Positions 51,121 through 62,588 are shown, numbered from the stretch's first letter. The stretch is DNA of 64,000 nucleotides from Oscarella lobularis (GCF_947507565.1 NC_089183.1:1-64000); one strand, 5' to 3'. Notes: generated by a model from the letters alone, not told the origin. Numbers and translations are program-made.

Positions 51121-53417
51121 ATGTCCACAACTTGTTCTTCGCAAGTCGTTCCCTCCGCTTATCCCGACTTGCACGACTTGGACACGCGAACGGCGACAAC
51201 GACCGATCGACAACTCAACGATCTTCTCGACGGAATCGTATCGGTACGATACGCGAAGGAGGGCCCCTCCCCCTCCCCCCCGCGCGTTTGCACGTCACAC
51301 TCGCCAATCGTCTTACACACACATAAGGATCTTAGACGAATAGAAAAGACAAACTAAAGTCTTCTTTTTCTTTATTTAGGAACTGTTTCCGCCCGGCACC
51401 GATCCGTTCGACGTTTACGCGTACGGAGCTATCTATCAACCTGCGCTAATGGAACAGCAGCAGCAGCAGCAACAGCAGCAGGCGCCTTCTTACGAGGCGT
51501 CAGGACAACTCCTTCCAGGCGGACCGCCTTCCGCCGCCGCTACTAAAACGCATCCTCACTTTCTTCATCACCATCATTATCATCAACGACACGACGCAGA
51601 TTGGGCTACGGGCGGCGGCGGCGGCGGCGGCGGCGGTCATAGCGGAGGAATCGTCGAATCGAATCGGTTCAATTACGCGCACGCGCACTCGCAATCGATT
51701 GCGAATCAAGCTTTTCCGAAAGGTACGCTTTTCGATCGTCTAGTTGCGAACAGACGCACGTACGCGCGCCGCCGCGTCGTCTGTTGTTGATTTGCCTCGA
51801 GGCTCGAACGTCGCGTGTGTGTTTATTTCAGACCCGCGCCGCTGGTCCGTCGATCACGTGCAGTCGTGGATCCAATCAGCGGCGTTCGAACAACGACTTG
51901 GAAGCATCGACCCCGCGGCTTTTTCGATGAACGGCGACCAACTGAGTCGACTGACGCGCGACGAATTCAAGATGCGCGCGCCACTCGCCGGCGACATTCT
52001 CTTCTCACTCTACGCGAGCCTAGTCAAAGGTATGCTACGCGCGCATATTTTTGGCGCGAACGTGACGCGCGTGGGTGTGGCCGTTTGTGTTGATTGTTGA
52101 TTCCCAGGTGGAGCCGATCCCCAGCAGCGCCGAATCGGCTCCAAATGCGTTCATCCCACGTGGTATCCAAAAGAAATTGCCATTCCCTCGTCGTCTTCCG
52201 CTCCCGTCGTCACAAACGCCAGCGGCATCAAAGAAAGTTCAGGTTAGTTAGCGCATCTGTGAATCGCGCACGTGGCGCGGGGGCGCGGTTGTTTTCACAC
52301 GCGCCCAAAATTAGAATCAAGGAGGGCTCACCGACCGCAGGTGTGGGACCCCGCAGCATTTCTTCTCTACCCCGAGTTGCCTTCAAAACTTGTTTACTCT
52401 GTCTCACGAGTCTAAGCAGACTTTGTTTCTCGCAATCGTATTGTCTCCGTTTCTAATTGATTCTCTGTGTATTTTAGACACGTTTAGTGACTGTTCCAGT
52501 TCGACGTCATGCTGCTACGAAGACAGTGAGAAAATAAGTTTCGCTTCCTCTTGTGGTAAAATAATTTTTTTGAATATGCTAGAAGGAGGTCATAGTCAAA
52601 GATTGAGCGTTGTTCATCCTCCTCCTCCTCCTCCTCCTCTTCCTTCATCATCATCGTCAGTCGCATCGTCAACGAGTGGATTCTCGTCCTATAACCAAGG
52701 CATCAATTACACTCCTCTTACAGGTACAATAACTACGTCATTTCCCTTATTTTGCAACCATCTGTTTCCGCCTCCTATTGCGGTTTTTGTGGCGTGTTCT
52801 TCAACTCACCATTGTTCTTGTCTTCTTTTATCTAGGCATTTCTCAATCCCTTCCTCTCTGCGAGCCCGTCTATGGCGCTTCTCTACCCTCTATATCTCTA
52901 TCTGCGGCTGCCGTTGCCGCCGCATCCAATCCCTATTCTGTGATGAACATCAATCCCTTTCCTCAACGAAAGTATAGACCACCTATTCCTAAAGGTAAAA
53001 AGAACGATTCACAATCCAATCATTCTTCTATTCATTCTTCTTCTTCTTTATCAAGATGCCCTTCCCACTCATTTGAGGACATTTCTCAAGGAATTATTAT
53101 CGAATAAGATGTATTCCTATTGCATTGAATGGGCCGACGAATCAAAGGGCATATTTCGTATACTGAATAGTGAAGAGGTGGCGCGCTTCTGGGGAATACG
53201 AAAAAATCGGCCAAAAATGAACTACGACAAGTTGAGTCGTTCCCTCAGGTTTTACTACAAGAAACGCCTTTTGAAAAAAGTTCCTGGACAGCGATTAGTC
53301 TATCAGTTCACCGAACCGGACGATTATGATGATAAGGAAAAAGAGGCAATATTGCCGGCGGCGGGGAAAATGAAGAAAGTGAAAGAGGCAAACGACGACG
53401 ATGCAAGTAGCAACTGA
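51121..53417 (+). CDS. PNT-ETS transcription factor, SPDEF-like (ETS-C)
   Basis: The start MSTTCSSQVVPSAYPDL leads a Gln run (51450-51480), a His-rich and Gly-rich stretch, then the PNT domain (about 51832-52030): DPRRWSVDHVQSWIQSAAFE, FSMNGDQLSRLTRDEFKMRA PLAGDILFSLY. A Ser/Pro-rich middle follows over several small exons. The ETS domain in the last exon reads LRTFLKELLSNKMYSYCIEW, SKGIFRILNSEEVARFWGIR KNRPKMNYDKLSRSLRFYYK KRLLKKVPGQRLVYQF. WGIRKNRPxMNYDKLSRS is the hallmark of SPDEF. The first of the three ETS tryptophans (LWxFL) is replaced: the sequence reads LRTFL. The tail is acidic and Lys-rich, ending DASSN. Confidence 0.9.
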
Positions 53418-53865
53418 AAGAGGATAAATCCCAATTCGAAAAAAATCTCGCTCTGCTGATTTTGATTTACGTAGATGTTTGAGTCTGTCTTATATTATTT
53501 TACGCACGGACGCTCTGTGAACTAATACTTTTTTTTTCCGAACTATAAGTGGAGATGCACCAGGCTGTTTGTTTTTAGTTTAGAGACAAAAGGACACTGT
53601 ACAGCCTGGCGAGATACCGTTCTTATGCTTTTATGACTTTTTTTTCTCGGCAGTAGATGCGCGCACACATGTACACACAAATTCTCTCTACCGTCTCTAT
53701 AAATAAAGAAACGAAGAAATAAATAAATAAATACTTGAAAGCACGTGGAGAGGTCTGCGCAAGCGCAGTTTATAAAGCACGGAACAGGAGTTAGAGAAAA
53801 CGAGAGAGTGGCAATCGTGCGAATAACGCTTGCATTCTTCCACGCCGTCGGTCGACAGGAGAAGA
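53418..53865. other. Intergenic with AATAAA-rich stretch
   Basis: Several AATAAA copies at 53700-53732 could end ETS-C. No gene recognised. Confidence 0.5.
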
Positions 53866-55279
53866 ATGACGGAAAAAATCGCAGCGACGCCGAAGAGCGA
53901 GTAAGAAAATCGTTTCGACGAATTCTTTCTCCTCAAACGACGTCCTTTCAGATCGAGCATCTTTGTCAGCGTTCCGCGACGTTTCGTCTCGTTCGACGCG
54001 TCGCTCTTTCTCGATCAAACGGTCGCCGAATTCGTGGAACACGTCGAAAAAAGTCAAGGCGTACGTCTCTCGCCTCACTATCGACTCTTTTACAACGGTC
54101 GAAAGGTATAGAGTCTTTAGCTTGCTTGTTTTTTCTCTCAGACTCATGCATGCGTGTTCCGGTCTTTTTTCTCAGTTGCCTTCTCGTCGAACTTTACGCG
54201 AATGTGACGTCACAACAAATGGAATATTGGTGTTGAAGAGACTGAGATCGGTTGCATCGACTTCGGCTGGAAAGACCGATAAATCATCGTCGTTTCATCA
54301 ACGTGAAGGTGAGAGGAGATAAGGGGGGGAGCTAGGAGATAATTTGTAGCAGGAAAAAAGGAGAATTGAAACCTGTTACACTTGCCACCTCCGCACGATC
54401 GCGAATCCCTTTTTCCTTCTTTCTAAGGTTTCTATTTTGTTCCTAAGGCGTCATTTCACCGCGAACGGGAAGCGATGAGGAAGACGGTGACGACAATGAC
54501 GGAGATGGTGACGATGAAGAAGACGAAGAAACTAAAGATGCTTCAGGCAATGTAAACGGAAAGAGAATCGCAGCACCTGAAAGCGACGATAACGACGACG
54601 ACGATGACGAGGAAAAACGACGACTAGAAGCAGCTAAGCAATTGCAACTACTTCAATACGGTGGCGAAGAAAAGGAAGAAGCACCACCACCACCACCTCC
54701 CCCCCCTCCTCCTCCTCCTCCTCCTCCTCCTCTATCCTATTCCTATGATCCTACTAGGGGGGGAATGGTCTTGTTTCCTTCTCATGCTCTTGCAACATCG
54801 TCTTCCTATTTTGTAGCGGCTCCACCGCCTCAGGGAACGACTACGATGACGATGACGCCACCGCATTTTATGCTCAACCCGTCTCTTTCGCTCTATCACC
54901 ACGCTTCTGATCTAGTTGGTGGGGCAACACAGAATCCCTATGTCGACTCTCTATCCAAAATAAACAATGAAGCAGCTAAATACTATAGATCACTTCCTAA
55001 AAGTAAAGCCGCTTCCTTTTTTGTCTTTATCGAAAATGATTTTCTTTTCTAGATCCGCTTGAGTGGTCGAGTGAGCAAGTGCAGCATTGGTTGCGTGCGT
55101 TCGAGGTACGGTATCGTGTCCCCTTGTCCTTATCAGACAAGGGGAAGTTTCGAATGAATGGCAGGGGACTCGCTCTAATGCGCCTGCGCGGTTTTCAGTA
55201 TCGCCTAGGAGACGGACGTGGCGATTTGGCTTATAGAGACTTTCAGTCTTTGCTACGCATCGTCAATGTAAAGAAGTAG
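53866..55279 (+). CDS. UBL-PNT protein 2, no ETS domain
   Basis: Exon 1 MTEKIAATPKSE joins a ubiquitin-like fold: SSIFVSVPRRFVSFDASLFL DQTVAEFVEHVEKSQGVRLS PHYRLFYNGRK | LPSRRTLRECDVTTNGILVL KRL. This is the beta-grasp pattern, with LFYNGRKL at the place of ubiquitin LIFAGKQL. Then come an acidic region (54480-54620, many Asp/Glu), a Pro run (54690-54732), and Ser/Pro/His low complexity. The last exon is a PNT domain: DPLEWSSEQVQHWLRAFEVR, GKFRMNGRGLALMRLRGFQY RLGDGRGDLAYRDFQSLLR, ending NVKK. The PNT is clearly the paralogue of that in UBL-PNT 1 (shared KFxMNGRxLxLMxxxGFxYR). No ETS domain; the next gene starts 165 bp on. Confidence 0.8.
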
Positions 55280-55443
55280 AGGCAGACACAGAGAGAGAAA
55301 CAGAGAACGAAAAAAAAACCTTCTATGTAATTATTGAAAGTAGGCGTGATTACTTGCAAATGACTGACGTCACGCGCGTATTATCTCTGACGTCAATCGA
55401 CGGGGTCAAGCGCCTGCCAATCAGCAGTTGAACCCAATTAAGT

Positions 55444-57007
55444 ATGCGACCAATGAGAGGGCCGGGATTTCTTGGGGTTGTTCACGGGTTTCTCGACACA
55501 CTCACGACCCAGACGCGATCCGACGTGGGAGCTTTGACGTTCGCTCGTTCTATTCGACATCAGATGGAATACTTCTTTGCCAATTTGTCCGAAGACGCGC
55601 TCTACCGTCCGGGAAAAGCGGTACGCGACGAGAAAAACGCCAAAAAACGCTCTATTTCGATTTTTAGCCGACGTTTCGTCTTCTCACCGAAAGCGATGCC
55701 AAGTCGCTTGGCTTGCGCGCCTACTTTCCGCCGCGATCGGAGCCAATCTACGCCTCGCAACGCCGATCTCTACCGTTTCCCGACTCTTCGCCGACAATCC
55801 CGCCCTCCCAACAACCTAACACGGGGCCCCCCTCGTCGCTTTTTCTCGACGACGAACTCATAATGAATCTTCTCGTGTCAGGTGCGCGAGGAATGCGATT
55901 CCCTTTCGCTTTCGACATCGCCGCGATTCGTGTTTGTCTTTCAGTAGATCACGGCACTCCCGGATGGGATGACTACCGTTCCCCGTCGCCTTACAGTCCC
56001 GGCGGTTCGTCATTGGCTGGCGCAAGCGAGCCCGACATACCACAAGGTCAGTAAACCACGCCCCATCTTCCGCGTTTTCTGGAGGCGGCCAGGAAACAGG
56101 AAGTTCCCTAGCCCACGCGGGCGTAAACGGTCAAAGGTGAATATAAAACGAGTCATTTTCCGGTTTCCTTCACTGTAGATCCTCTCACGCCGTCAGACGA
56201 GATTGTTGATTTCGATCCGGATTACTTTGAGGATTTGCTTAGTATGGCAGGTAAAAAAGAAGAGAGAGACAAAGAGAGAGAGAAATTCTCCTAACATTGT
56301 TTTTTTTAGGAATAGATACTAACCAAGACAAGGAACCAATCAGCACCTTTTATCCAGATCTCATGACTTCTCAACTAGCAACATCGACATTGGCGGCGGC
56401 GGGAGCGCAGACGCCCTCACCCTCGCCAACTGGCCCAAAGCCAATGACATCGACCCTCGCACAAATTCTCACAGAGGGAGTTACGCCAACGCCACCAATG
56501 CCCCAACGTCCCAAAACGGTTACCCCGCCCCATAAGCCAAAACGCGGACGACGTCCCACGCGCGACATCGATATTTCTCCGCCTCAGCTGGGTGCATCCG
56601 GGTCCGCGTCGCTATGGGAGTTCATCCTGGAACTCCTTGCCGATCCTCTCTACGAGCCGTACATTCGCTGGAAGGATCGTTCAAAGGGCCAATTCAAAAT
56701 CTACGACTCCCAAGTCGTCGCCGCACTGTGGGGAAAACACAAGAATCACGCGGGAATGAATTTCGACAAGATGTCACGTGCCATGCGCTATTATTACGGC
56801 AAGAACATTCTAGAAAAAGGCGAAGAAGGCGGTCGTCTCGAATACCAATTCCAAGACGGAAGCCAATGGCTCTCCTACATATCCCGCAATTTGAATCGAA
56901 GAAATTTCACGGCCCCAGGTCCCAATCAATACACAAGCAGCCAACCAATGAGGGTGTCTCGAAGGCGTTCATCCCAACGTCTTAGGGGTGGTAGTAGCCC
57001 CTATTAG
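55444..57007 (+). CDS. ETS-family transcription factor (ETS-D)
   Basis: The start MRPMRGPGFLGVVHGFLDTL leads two exons of unclear fold (MEYFFANLSEDALYRPGKA | PTFRLLTESDAKSLGLRAYF). Next come a Pro/Ser-rich part (PGWDDYRSPSPYSPGGSS) and an acidic-hydrophobic exon DEIVDFDPDYFEDLLSMAG that looks like an activation domain. The last exon has a basic patch (HKPKRGRRPTRD) and the ETS domain: SLWEFILELLADPLYEPYIR W, GQFKIYDSQVVAALWGKHKN HAGMNFDKMSRAMRYYYGKN ILEK, EYQFQDGSQWLSYISR. All three Trp are present. It is the close paralogue of ETS-B. A small insertion, GEEGG, sits where others have VPG. An alternative start lies three codons in. Confidence 0.88.
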
Positions 57008-57320
57008 TGGTCTGCCTAGGTGGGCATGACCACTCTTTTTTTTTTTTCTTCACACCCTCCAGAGACTGCAGTCAGCCGTCTCTATGTCTAAGTAGCTTCC
57101 ATGAAGCAATTTGTAGTAGTAGTAGTAGTAAGTAGGACACTAGGTAGGTTTAGGCTAGGGATTCATATTATGTACCAACTCATCTTTTTTTTTCTGCACG
57201 TAGTTACTTTTATTTCACTTACACGTACCGTTGCTTAGTGATGTCCATATCAATTTTTTCTCAGACAATGTATTTTATTTGGTACAACACATGCGTACGG
57301 ATTTATAACCCTCACAAAAT
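57008..57320. other. Intergenic, convergent 3' flanks
   Basis: 3' flanks of ETS-D and RPS10, with a (TAG)n tract at 57114-57134. No gene recognised. Confidence 0.6.
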
Positions 57321-57888
57321 CTACTGCTGTCCAGACGTTCCTGGTCCGCCGCGACCGTAACCGCCTCGAAATTGAGGATTAAATCCGGGTCCTGCTCCGC
57401 CTTTCTTTTCTTCTCCTCCAGGAGCCCCGCCTCTTCGATACGAATCGCGATCTTCGCCGCCACCGCGACCCGATCCCATTCGACGTTGATCGTCGAATTT
57501 TCCGCCGGGAGCGCCTGAAGGACGAGCGCGGCCCGCTTCGGGTCTCACTTGACGTTTGAGAGTCGATGGAACGATTTCGGGTGGGAGATGAAGGAAATCG
57601 CGTAGGTATTGAATGCCGTCGTTCGTAAGGTACCAGTAGTAGTGTCTCCAAGCGAACTTCTCTGTTACGTAGCCGCGCGAGCGTAGGGACTAGGAGAATT
57701 TCGGATGAGGGCCTTTTTTGAGGGAACCGAGTTGCGTTGCTTACTTGGAGGGCTTTTATTACTTGGAGGTTGGGTACGCTTGGTACGTCGGGATGTTTAG
57801 GCGCGTTGAAGTCCTTTTTGGCGACCATTACGCCGTCGCAGAACAAGTGTTCGTAAATAGCGACGCGATTCTTTTTGGGAATGAGCAT
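57321..57888 (-). CDS. RPS10: 40S ribosomal protein S10 (eS10)
   Basis: Small-subunit ribosomal protein. Exon 1 [20 protein letters not shown] and [10 protein letters not shown] | exon 2 [51 protein letters not shown]. The C-terminal tail is Gly/Arg-rich ([29 protein letters not shown]), as in animal S10. About 160 residues, complete. Confidence 0.97.
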
Positions 57889-58388
57889 CCTGCTTAGAGC
57901 AATTAAAACAAGGCTAGAAGACGAAAAACAACTCACGTCGATGAATCAAAGGAGACTTAGCGCGTACGATTGACACGAAATAAGAAGATTCTCGACACGA
58001 TACACGGTACGTCGCCGGAGCATGCGCACTTTCAGAAAAACAATACGTCTCGTTCTCTCGTTCTTTTCTCTGGATTGCAGCGCATTTCTACGCTCTTCGT
58101 GAGCATTTGAGGCGAGGGTAGAAACCGCAAGTGCATCGCGAGACGAACTTTGAAGACTGTGGACGCAAAAGGTACAGTTCACGGTAAAAATTAGACGGCC
58201 ACCAAAGCGACGGAGATTCTAGTCGTGTGGGGATCGGTGGTGAGCGGAACGGCGGCGAACGTCTACGCGTGTCCAATGCAACGGCGCGAGACAATGAAGA
58301 AGTAACCATCTTTCCCAGACACAAAGTTGTATCACAAACGTGAAACGAACCCTGACAGCTTACCCTCACACTTTCTCTCTGGTCCAAA

Positions 58389-58477
58389 ATTAGACAATAA
58401 CCGTGAACTATATAGTTCATGGTCCGAAATCACTCTTGGATTGGACTGTGAGCCATTAGAGTGCATTATTGTCTAAT
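58389..58477. mobile_element. Short MITE-like element with 12-bp terminal inverted repeats
   Basis: ATTAGACAATAA at 58389-58400 and its exact reverse complement TTATTGTCTAAT at 58466-58477 bound an 89-bp unit. An internal palindrome TGAACTATATAGTTCA lies at 58404-58419. No coding capacity. No clear target-site duplication is visible, so it could also be a plain inverted repeat. Confidence 0.45.
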
Positions 58478-58753
58478 TAGCTAAACTCGCTCTTTTCTTC
58501 TTAGATTTCATCTCCAACGTATGCGAAGACGAACTTTTTTGCATGAGTTTTTGCATGATGTAAATTGCAGTAGATATGCATGTCTTTGGGGGAGGGGGCT
58601 GGGGCTCACTCTGAGCACGCGGCAATGGGAAGAGGGTCTGCATTGCGCGCGCGAGTGCACCCGCGAAATCAACATGTAGAAAGTAGGTGAAACTATTTTA
58701 TTAATAATAAAGAAGAAAGTCTATTCTATATAAAAAAGTGTCTTTTTGTGGCG

Positions 58754-59037
58754 GTGGGACTGAGACTGCAGTCCCCACAGAGATGTACGCCTGCACAAGT
58801 AAGTGCAGGCGTACTGATGTAGGCGTCGTTCTCCTGGGGAGACTACTATCTATGGAGTAGCTCCGTCAGGAGATGCACGCCGTCAAGTTGGGCCTTTTTG
58901 CTTCTCCTGCCCAGGAGACGTGGCAGTTTAGAAGTTCTGGTCTCATGCCATGGAGGCCTCTAAGCAGTTTAGGGGAATGCAACTATTAGGAAGTTGCAAT
59001 TCCCCGGGTCTCTTGGACCACCCGTCCTGCTGAGGAC
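58754..59037. ncRNA. Hairpin-rich segment, candidate structured RNA
   Basis: Six stems follow each other in 284 bp. (1) 58754-58762 with 58769-58778. (2) 58785-58796 with 58803-58814, a perfect 12-bp stem with a 6-nt loop. (3) nested 58830-58836/58867-58873, 58838-58841/58861-58864 and 58843-58847/58856-58860. (4) 58903-58909/58912-58918. (5) 58972-58984/58992-59005 with one bulge. (6) 59024-59028/59033-59037. The 7-mer TCTCCTG and its complement recur in stems 3 and 4. No open frame fits. Strand unknown. It could be a non-coding RNA, a UTR structure of the PACSIN gene, or a foldback element. Confidence 0.4.
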
Positions 59038-59325
59038 GTTGGGACCGCGGTCAACCTCTTCGCGTACGTCTCCTTCTCTAGTGTTTTTGCTCCATGTTTC
59101 TTGACCTGGAAGTAAAGGGGGCCCCACCTGTTTCTGTTTTCTCTTTCTCGTGCCGTGTTTCTCTGAGGAGCATTAATCCTGGTACGACAATCTTTGCCTT
59201 TGAAGCGACGAGGCGACGGGGCGGAGCCGATATCGCTGAAAAAAAGACCTTAGATAGACTCGAGAACACGGGCAAAAGACGAAGAAAACTCACCTGCACC
59301 AGCCAAACGAAAGCGAACTCTTACG

Positions 59326-61131
59326 ATGGCCACGAAACAGACAGATGGAGGCGGAGGTGGAAAAGAGCTGTGGGAAAAACAGTGTGCACGCATGCGCAAA
59401 CTAACGGAAGAATATCAGGGCGTAGATCGGTTCGTTTCTTTTGTCTCGATGTCTCACGACGTAGTCAGCGACTCGGATCTATCGCAAATTGGCGGACAGT
59501 CGGAGAGCTTTTGGGAAGTGGGCAATTATAAGCGCGTAGTGAAGCGAATCGACGACGGCGCGAAATTATGCGACGAAATGATCCAGCTGGTCACCGAGCG
59601 AGCCGATATCGAAGCGAAGTATGCGGCAAAGTTGACTCGTTGGCGAAAAAAGTGGGAAGAGACGATAGACAAGGGATCCGAATACGGAACGATGGAATCC
59701 GCTTGGAAAGGTAGGCGTGGTTACGCGTAGGCACGTGCGCGTATGCGCGCTACGTCGTTGCCATAGGTGCGATGAATGAAGCGGAGCGACTCGCCGAGAT
59801 TCATTTCCAGATGAAAGAACAGCTTCTGAGTCAAGTTTCCGCTGCCGTTCACCAATGGAAAGTAGAGCATTATCACAAGCACTTCTTCAACTTCAAGGAG
59901 ACAAAATCAGCTGAAGACGGCTTCGAAAAAGCGCAGAGACCGTGGGCAAAGAGATTAGCCAAAGTCGAAAAGTACAAGAAGCTCTATCATCAGCATTCTA
60001 AACAAGCAGAACAAGTTAGTCAGAAGAGAGAGAGAGAGAAAATCAATTTTGATATTAATATCAATTCTTAAGGCTTTTAAACAAGCAAATGACGCAGAAC
60101 GCGACTCTGCCGTTTCTCCAGAACAATGCAAAAAACTCAAAGACAAAGTACTGTATTAATTAATCTAATTTAATTAATTAATTAATTAATTAAGGCTGAA
60201 CGAGCTCGCAATGTCCAGTATAATACCAAGGGGCGTTACAACGAAAAATTGCGAGATATTGATTCTTATAATCCTACCTACATTCAAGACATGGAAACGG
60301 AATTTGAAAAATGTCAGGGATTTGAAAAATTGCGACTGGAATTTTTTAAATCAACCGTTTTGGCTTTTAAACGAATTCTTGACAAATCGCAATCACCCGA
60401 GTAAGAAATAAGAATTAAAAAACTTCAATTATTATTATTTGGATATAGATACAGTGGTTTGTATCAAGAATTTCAAGGGGTTATCAATAGAACGAGCAGT
60501 ACAGAAGACTTGGAATGGTATTCGTCGATGAAAGGAGCAAAAATGCCAATGAATTGGCCAAAATTCGAAGTAAGGAAAAGAGAAATAAGATTAATTATAA
60601 AGTATCTCTCTTAGGAATACAGTGGCCACGCTGAAGACTCACAACAACAACAACAACAGCAACAGGGGGGAGACAATCAGCTACATGTAACCAGAACCAG
60701 AACGGGAACAACAAGCAAATCATCCCCAGGGACAATGAGAGGAGGAGAACGCCCAAAGTAATAAATAAATACTTATTATTATTATTATTATTATTATTGA
60801 CTTACATAGGATTTCTGGTCCCGTGACTGCCGCTCCCGCCGCCGTGGGATCCCCGTATCGTAGTCAGGATGAGAGCGAAGATGAATTCGTTGTTCCGCCT
60901 CCTCTTAATGATTTTTCTGACGCAACTGGGGGTGGTGACATGAGATCCGATGACGAATGTCCTGTGCGCGCTTTGTATGATTACGATGGGCAAGAGAGCG
61001 ACGAGCTTACATTCAACGCTGGAGATGTTCTTACGAAGTTAGAAGACGAAGATGAACAGGGTTGGTGTAAGGGAAGATTGAATGGAAAAGTGGGACTCTA
61101 TCCTGCTAACTACGTCGAGCCGATTTACTAG
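59326..61131 (+). CDS. PACSIN: PACSIN / syndapin (F-BAR plus SH3)
   Basis: Membrane-bending adaptor for endocytosis and actin. The F-BAR domain spans most exons: [153 protein letters not shown] Gln-rich linker follows, then an SH3 domain: [55 protein letters not shown], closely matching vertebrate PACSIN. No NPF motif is visible in the linker. The ATG at 59326 has a better context, but the ATG at 59449 ([13 protein letters not shown]) fits the family's N-terminal length better; both are in frame. Confidence 0.94.
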
Positions 61132-61543
61132 GGAGGGGAGGAGAAAAAATCATTTTTTGACTGTGTGTCGTGCAACTCATATTTAGCTAATGTTGTCTAC
61201 TGTACACGTTTTGTCTTGGAGATGGAGAACATGTACGTCTTACGTATGCTAGCGCGCGTGGCAAAACCCTCCGTGACGTGTCGTGATTGCGTCACGGAGA
61301 GACTACGAATGTGTTTCGTACCTTAGTTTAGCTCACTCGGGGTTCCTTTCTAGCGAAGGTACTCATTTCGTCTAGCAGCGACGTACAGTTAGGGCGATAA
61401 AAGAAAGCAGAGGCACGTGCCTGCGCGCTGCGCGATCTGGATCGCGATGACGTTGAATGCATACGGGCTTCGTCGTGAAATGTAACTGGTGCTCGTTCGC
61501 TTTTCCTACAAGTTTTCCTTTGCTTCTTACAACTCGACAACGC
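61132..61543. promoter_or_regulatory. Intergenic, PACSIN 3' flank and ARL1 promoter
   Basis: About 0.4 kb. No gene recognised. A palindromic CCGTGACG...CGTCACGG lies at 61270-61300. Confidence 0.45.
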
Positions 61544-62495
61544 ATGGGTATGCTCATTCTTACTATTTGTCCGTCGTCTTCACGTTGGACGGGAGTCCGT
61601 CTTTCGTGCAGGAATTCTCTTTTCTCGGATGTTCGCCGCCCTTTGGGGACCAAAAGAATATCGAATATTGATACTCGGTCTAGACGGAGCAGGAAAAACG
61701 ACAATCTTATATAGGCAAGACCTAAAAAACGAAAGAAAACGAAAGAAAATCGATTTCCTCTTCCCCTCTAGACTCCAAGTGGGAGAAGTCGTTACAACTA
61801 TACCAAGTACGTATGTAGCAACACTAGTGACTACTATTTTATCTCAACTCTTTCTTCTCCTCTTAGCTATTGGATTCAACGTGGAATCGGTGACGTACAA
61901 AAATCTCAAATTTCAAGGCAAGTTATTAATTAAATTTTTCGCGCACCCCACGAATATTCAAATTTTATCTCAGTTTGGGATTTGGGTGGACAGACAAGTA
62001 TTCGGTAAATAAATACTATTTAATATAAACACTATTATTATAATTAAATTATAGGCCCTACTGGAGGTGTTACTATGCCAACACAGACGCAATAATCTAC
62101 GTGGTGGATAGCGTGGATCGAGAACGAATTGGAATATCGAAACAAGAACTTGTAGCAATGCTAGAAGTAAGTAGGAGTGGCTGCTCCCCCTTTAATTATT
62201 TATTTATTTGAATACCTACCTTTTATAGGAAGAGGAACTGAAGAAAGCGATTCTGATAGTATTTGCCAATAAGCAAGACATTGACGGTGCAATGTCCGTT
62301 GCTGAAGTCTCGTCCGCACTCGGACTGTCGGCACTAAAGAGTCGAACGTGGCAAATCTTTCGAACATCCGCATTGAGAGGAGACGGTCTAGATGACGGGA
62401 TGGAATGGTAAAAAATAATAATAATTGAATAATAATTAATATTATTATTTACCTCTCTATGTAGGCTGGTAAATGCTCTGAAGACAAAGCAATAG
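61544..62495 (+). CDS. ARL1: ARL1, ADP-ribosylation factor-like GTPase
   Basis: Golgi small GTPase that recruits GRIP-domain golgins. All GTPase motifs are present over six exons: [17 protein letters not shown] (P-loop), [20 protein letters not shown] (switch 1), [20 protein letters not shown] (switch 2, WDLGGQ), [11 protein letters not shown] (NKQD), [24 protein letters not shown] and [14 protein letters not shown] are ARL1-specific. The start is inferred from splicing: ATGG|GTATGC at 61544 and acceptor CGTGCAG at 61609-61615 join [20 protein letters not shown], restoring the Gly2 myristoylation site. The family start MGGFFSS...REMRILIL supports this. Ends LVNALKTKQ. Length about 180, as usual. 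Confidence 0.94.
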
Positions 62496-62588
62496 GATTA
62501 ATGATCATCATCATCATGCACACTGAATGACTCCTTTCTATGTATATCAATAAACCAATAAGGAAACGCAATGAGTTGTCGTTGATAT

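Larger units (their letters stand above)
57889..59325. promoter_or_regulatory. Divergent intergenic region RPS10/PACSIN
   Basis: About 1.4 kb. The left part is the S10 promoter and 5' UTR. It holds the small inverted-repeat element and the hairpin-rich segment listed separately. A donor-like GGAA|GTAAAGGGGGCCCC at 59109-59125 suggests a PACSIN 5' UTR intron. Confidence 0.5.
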
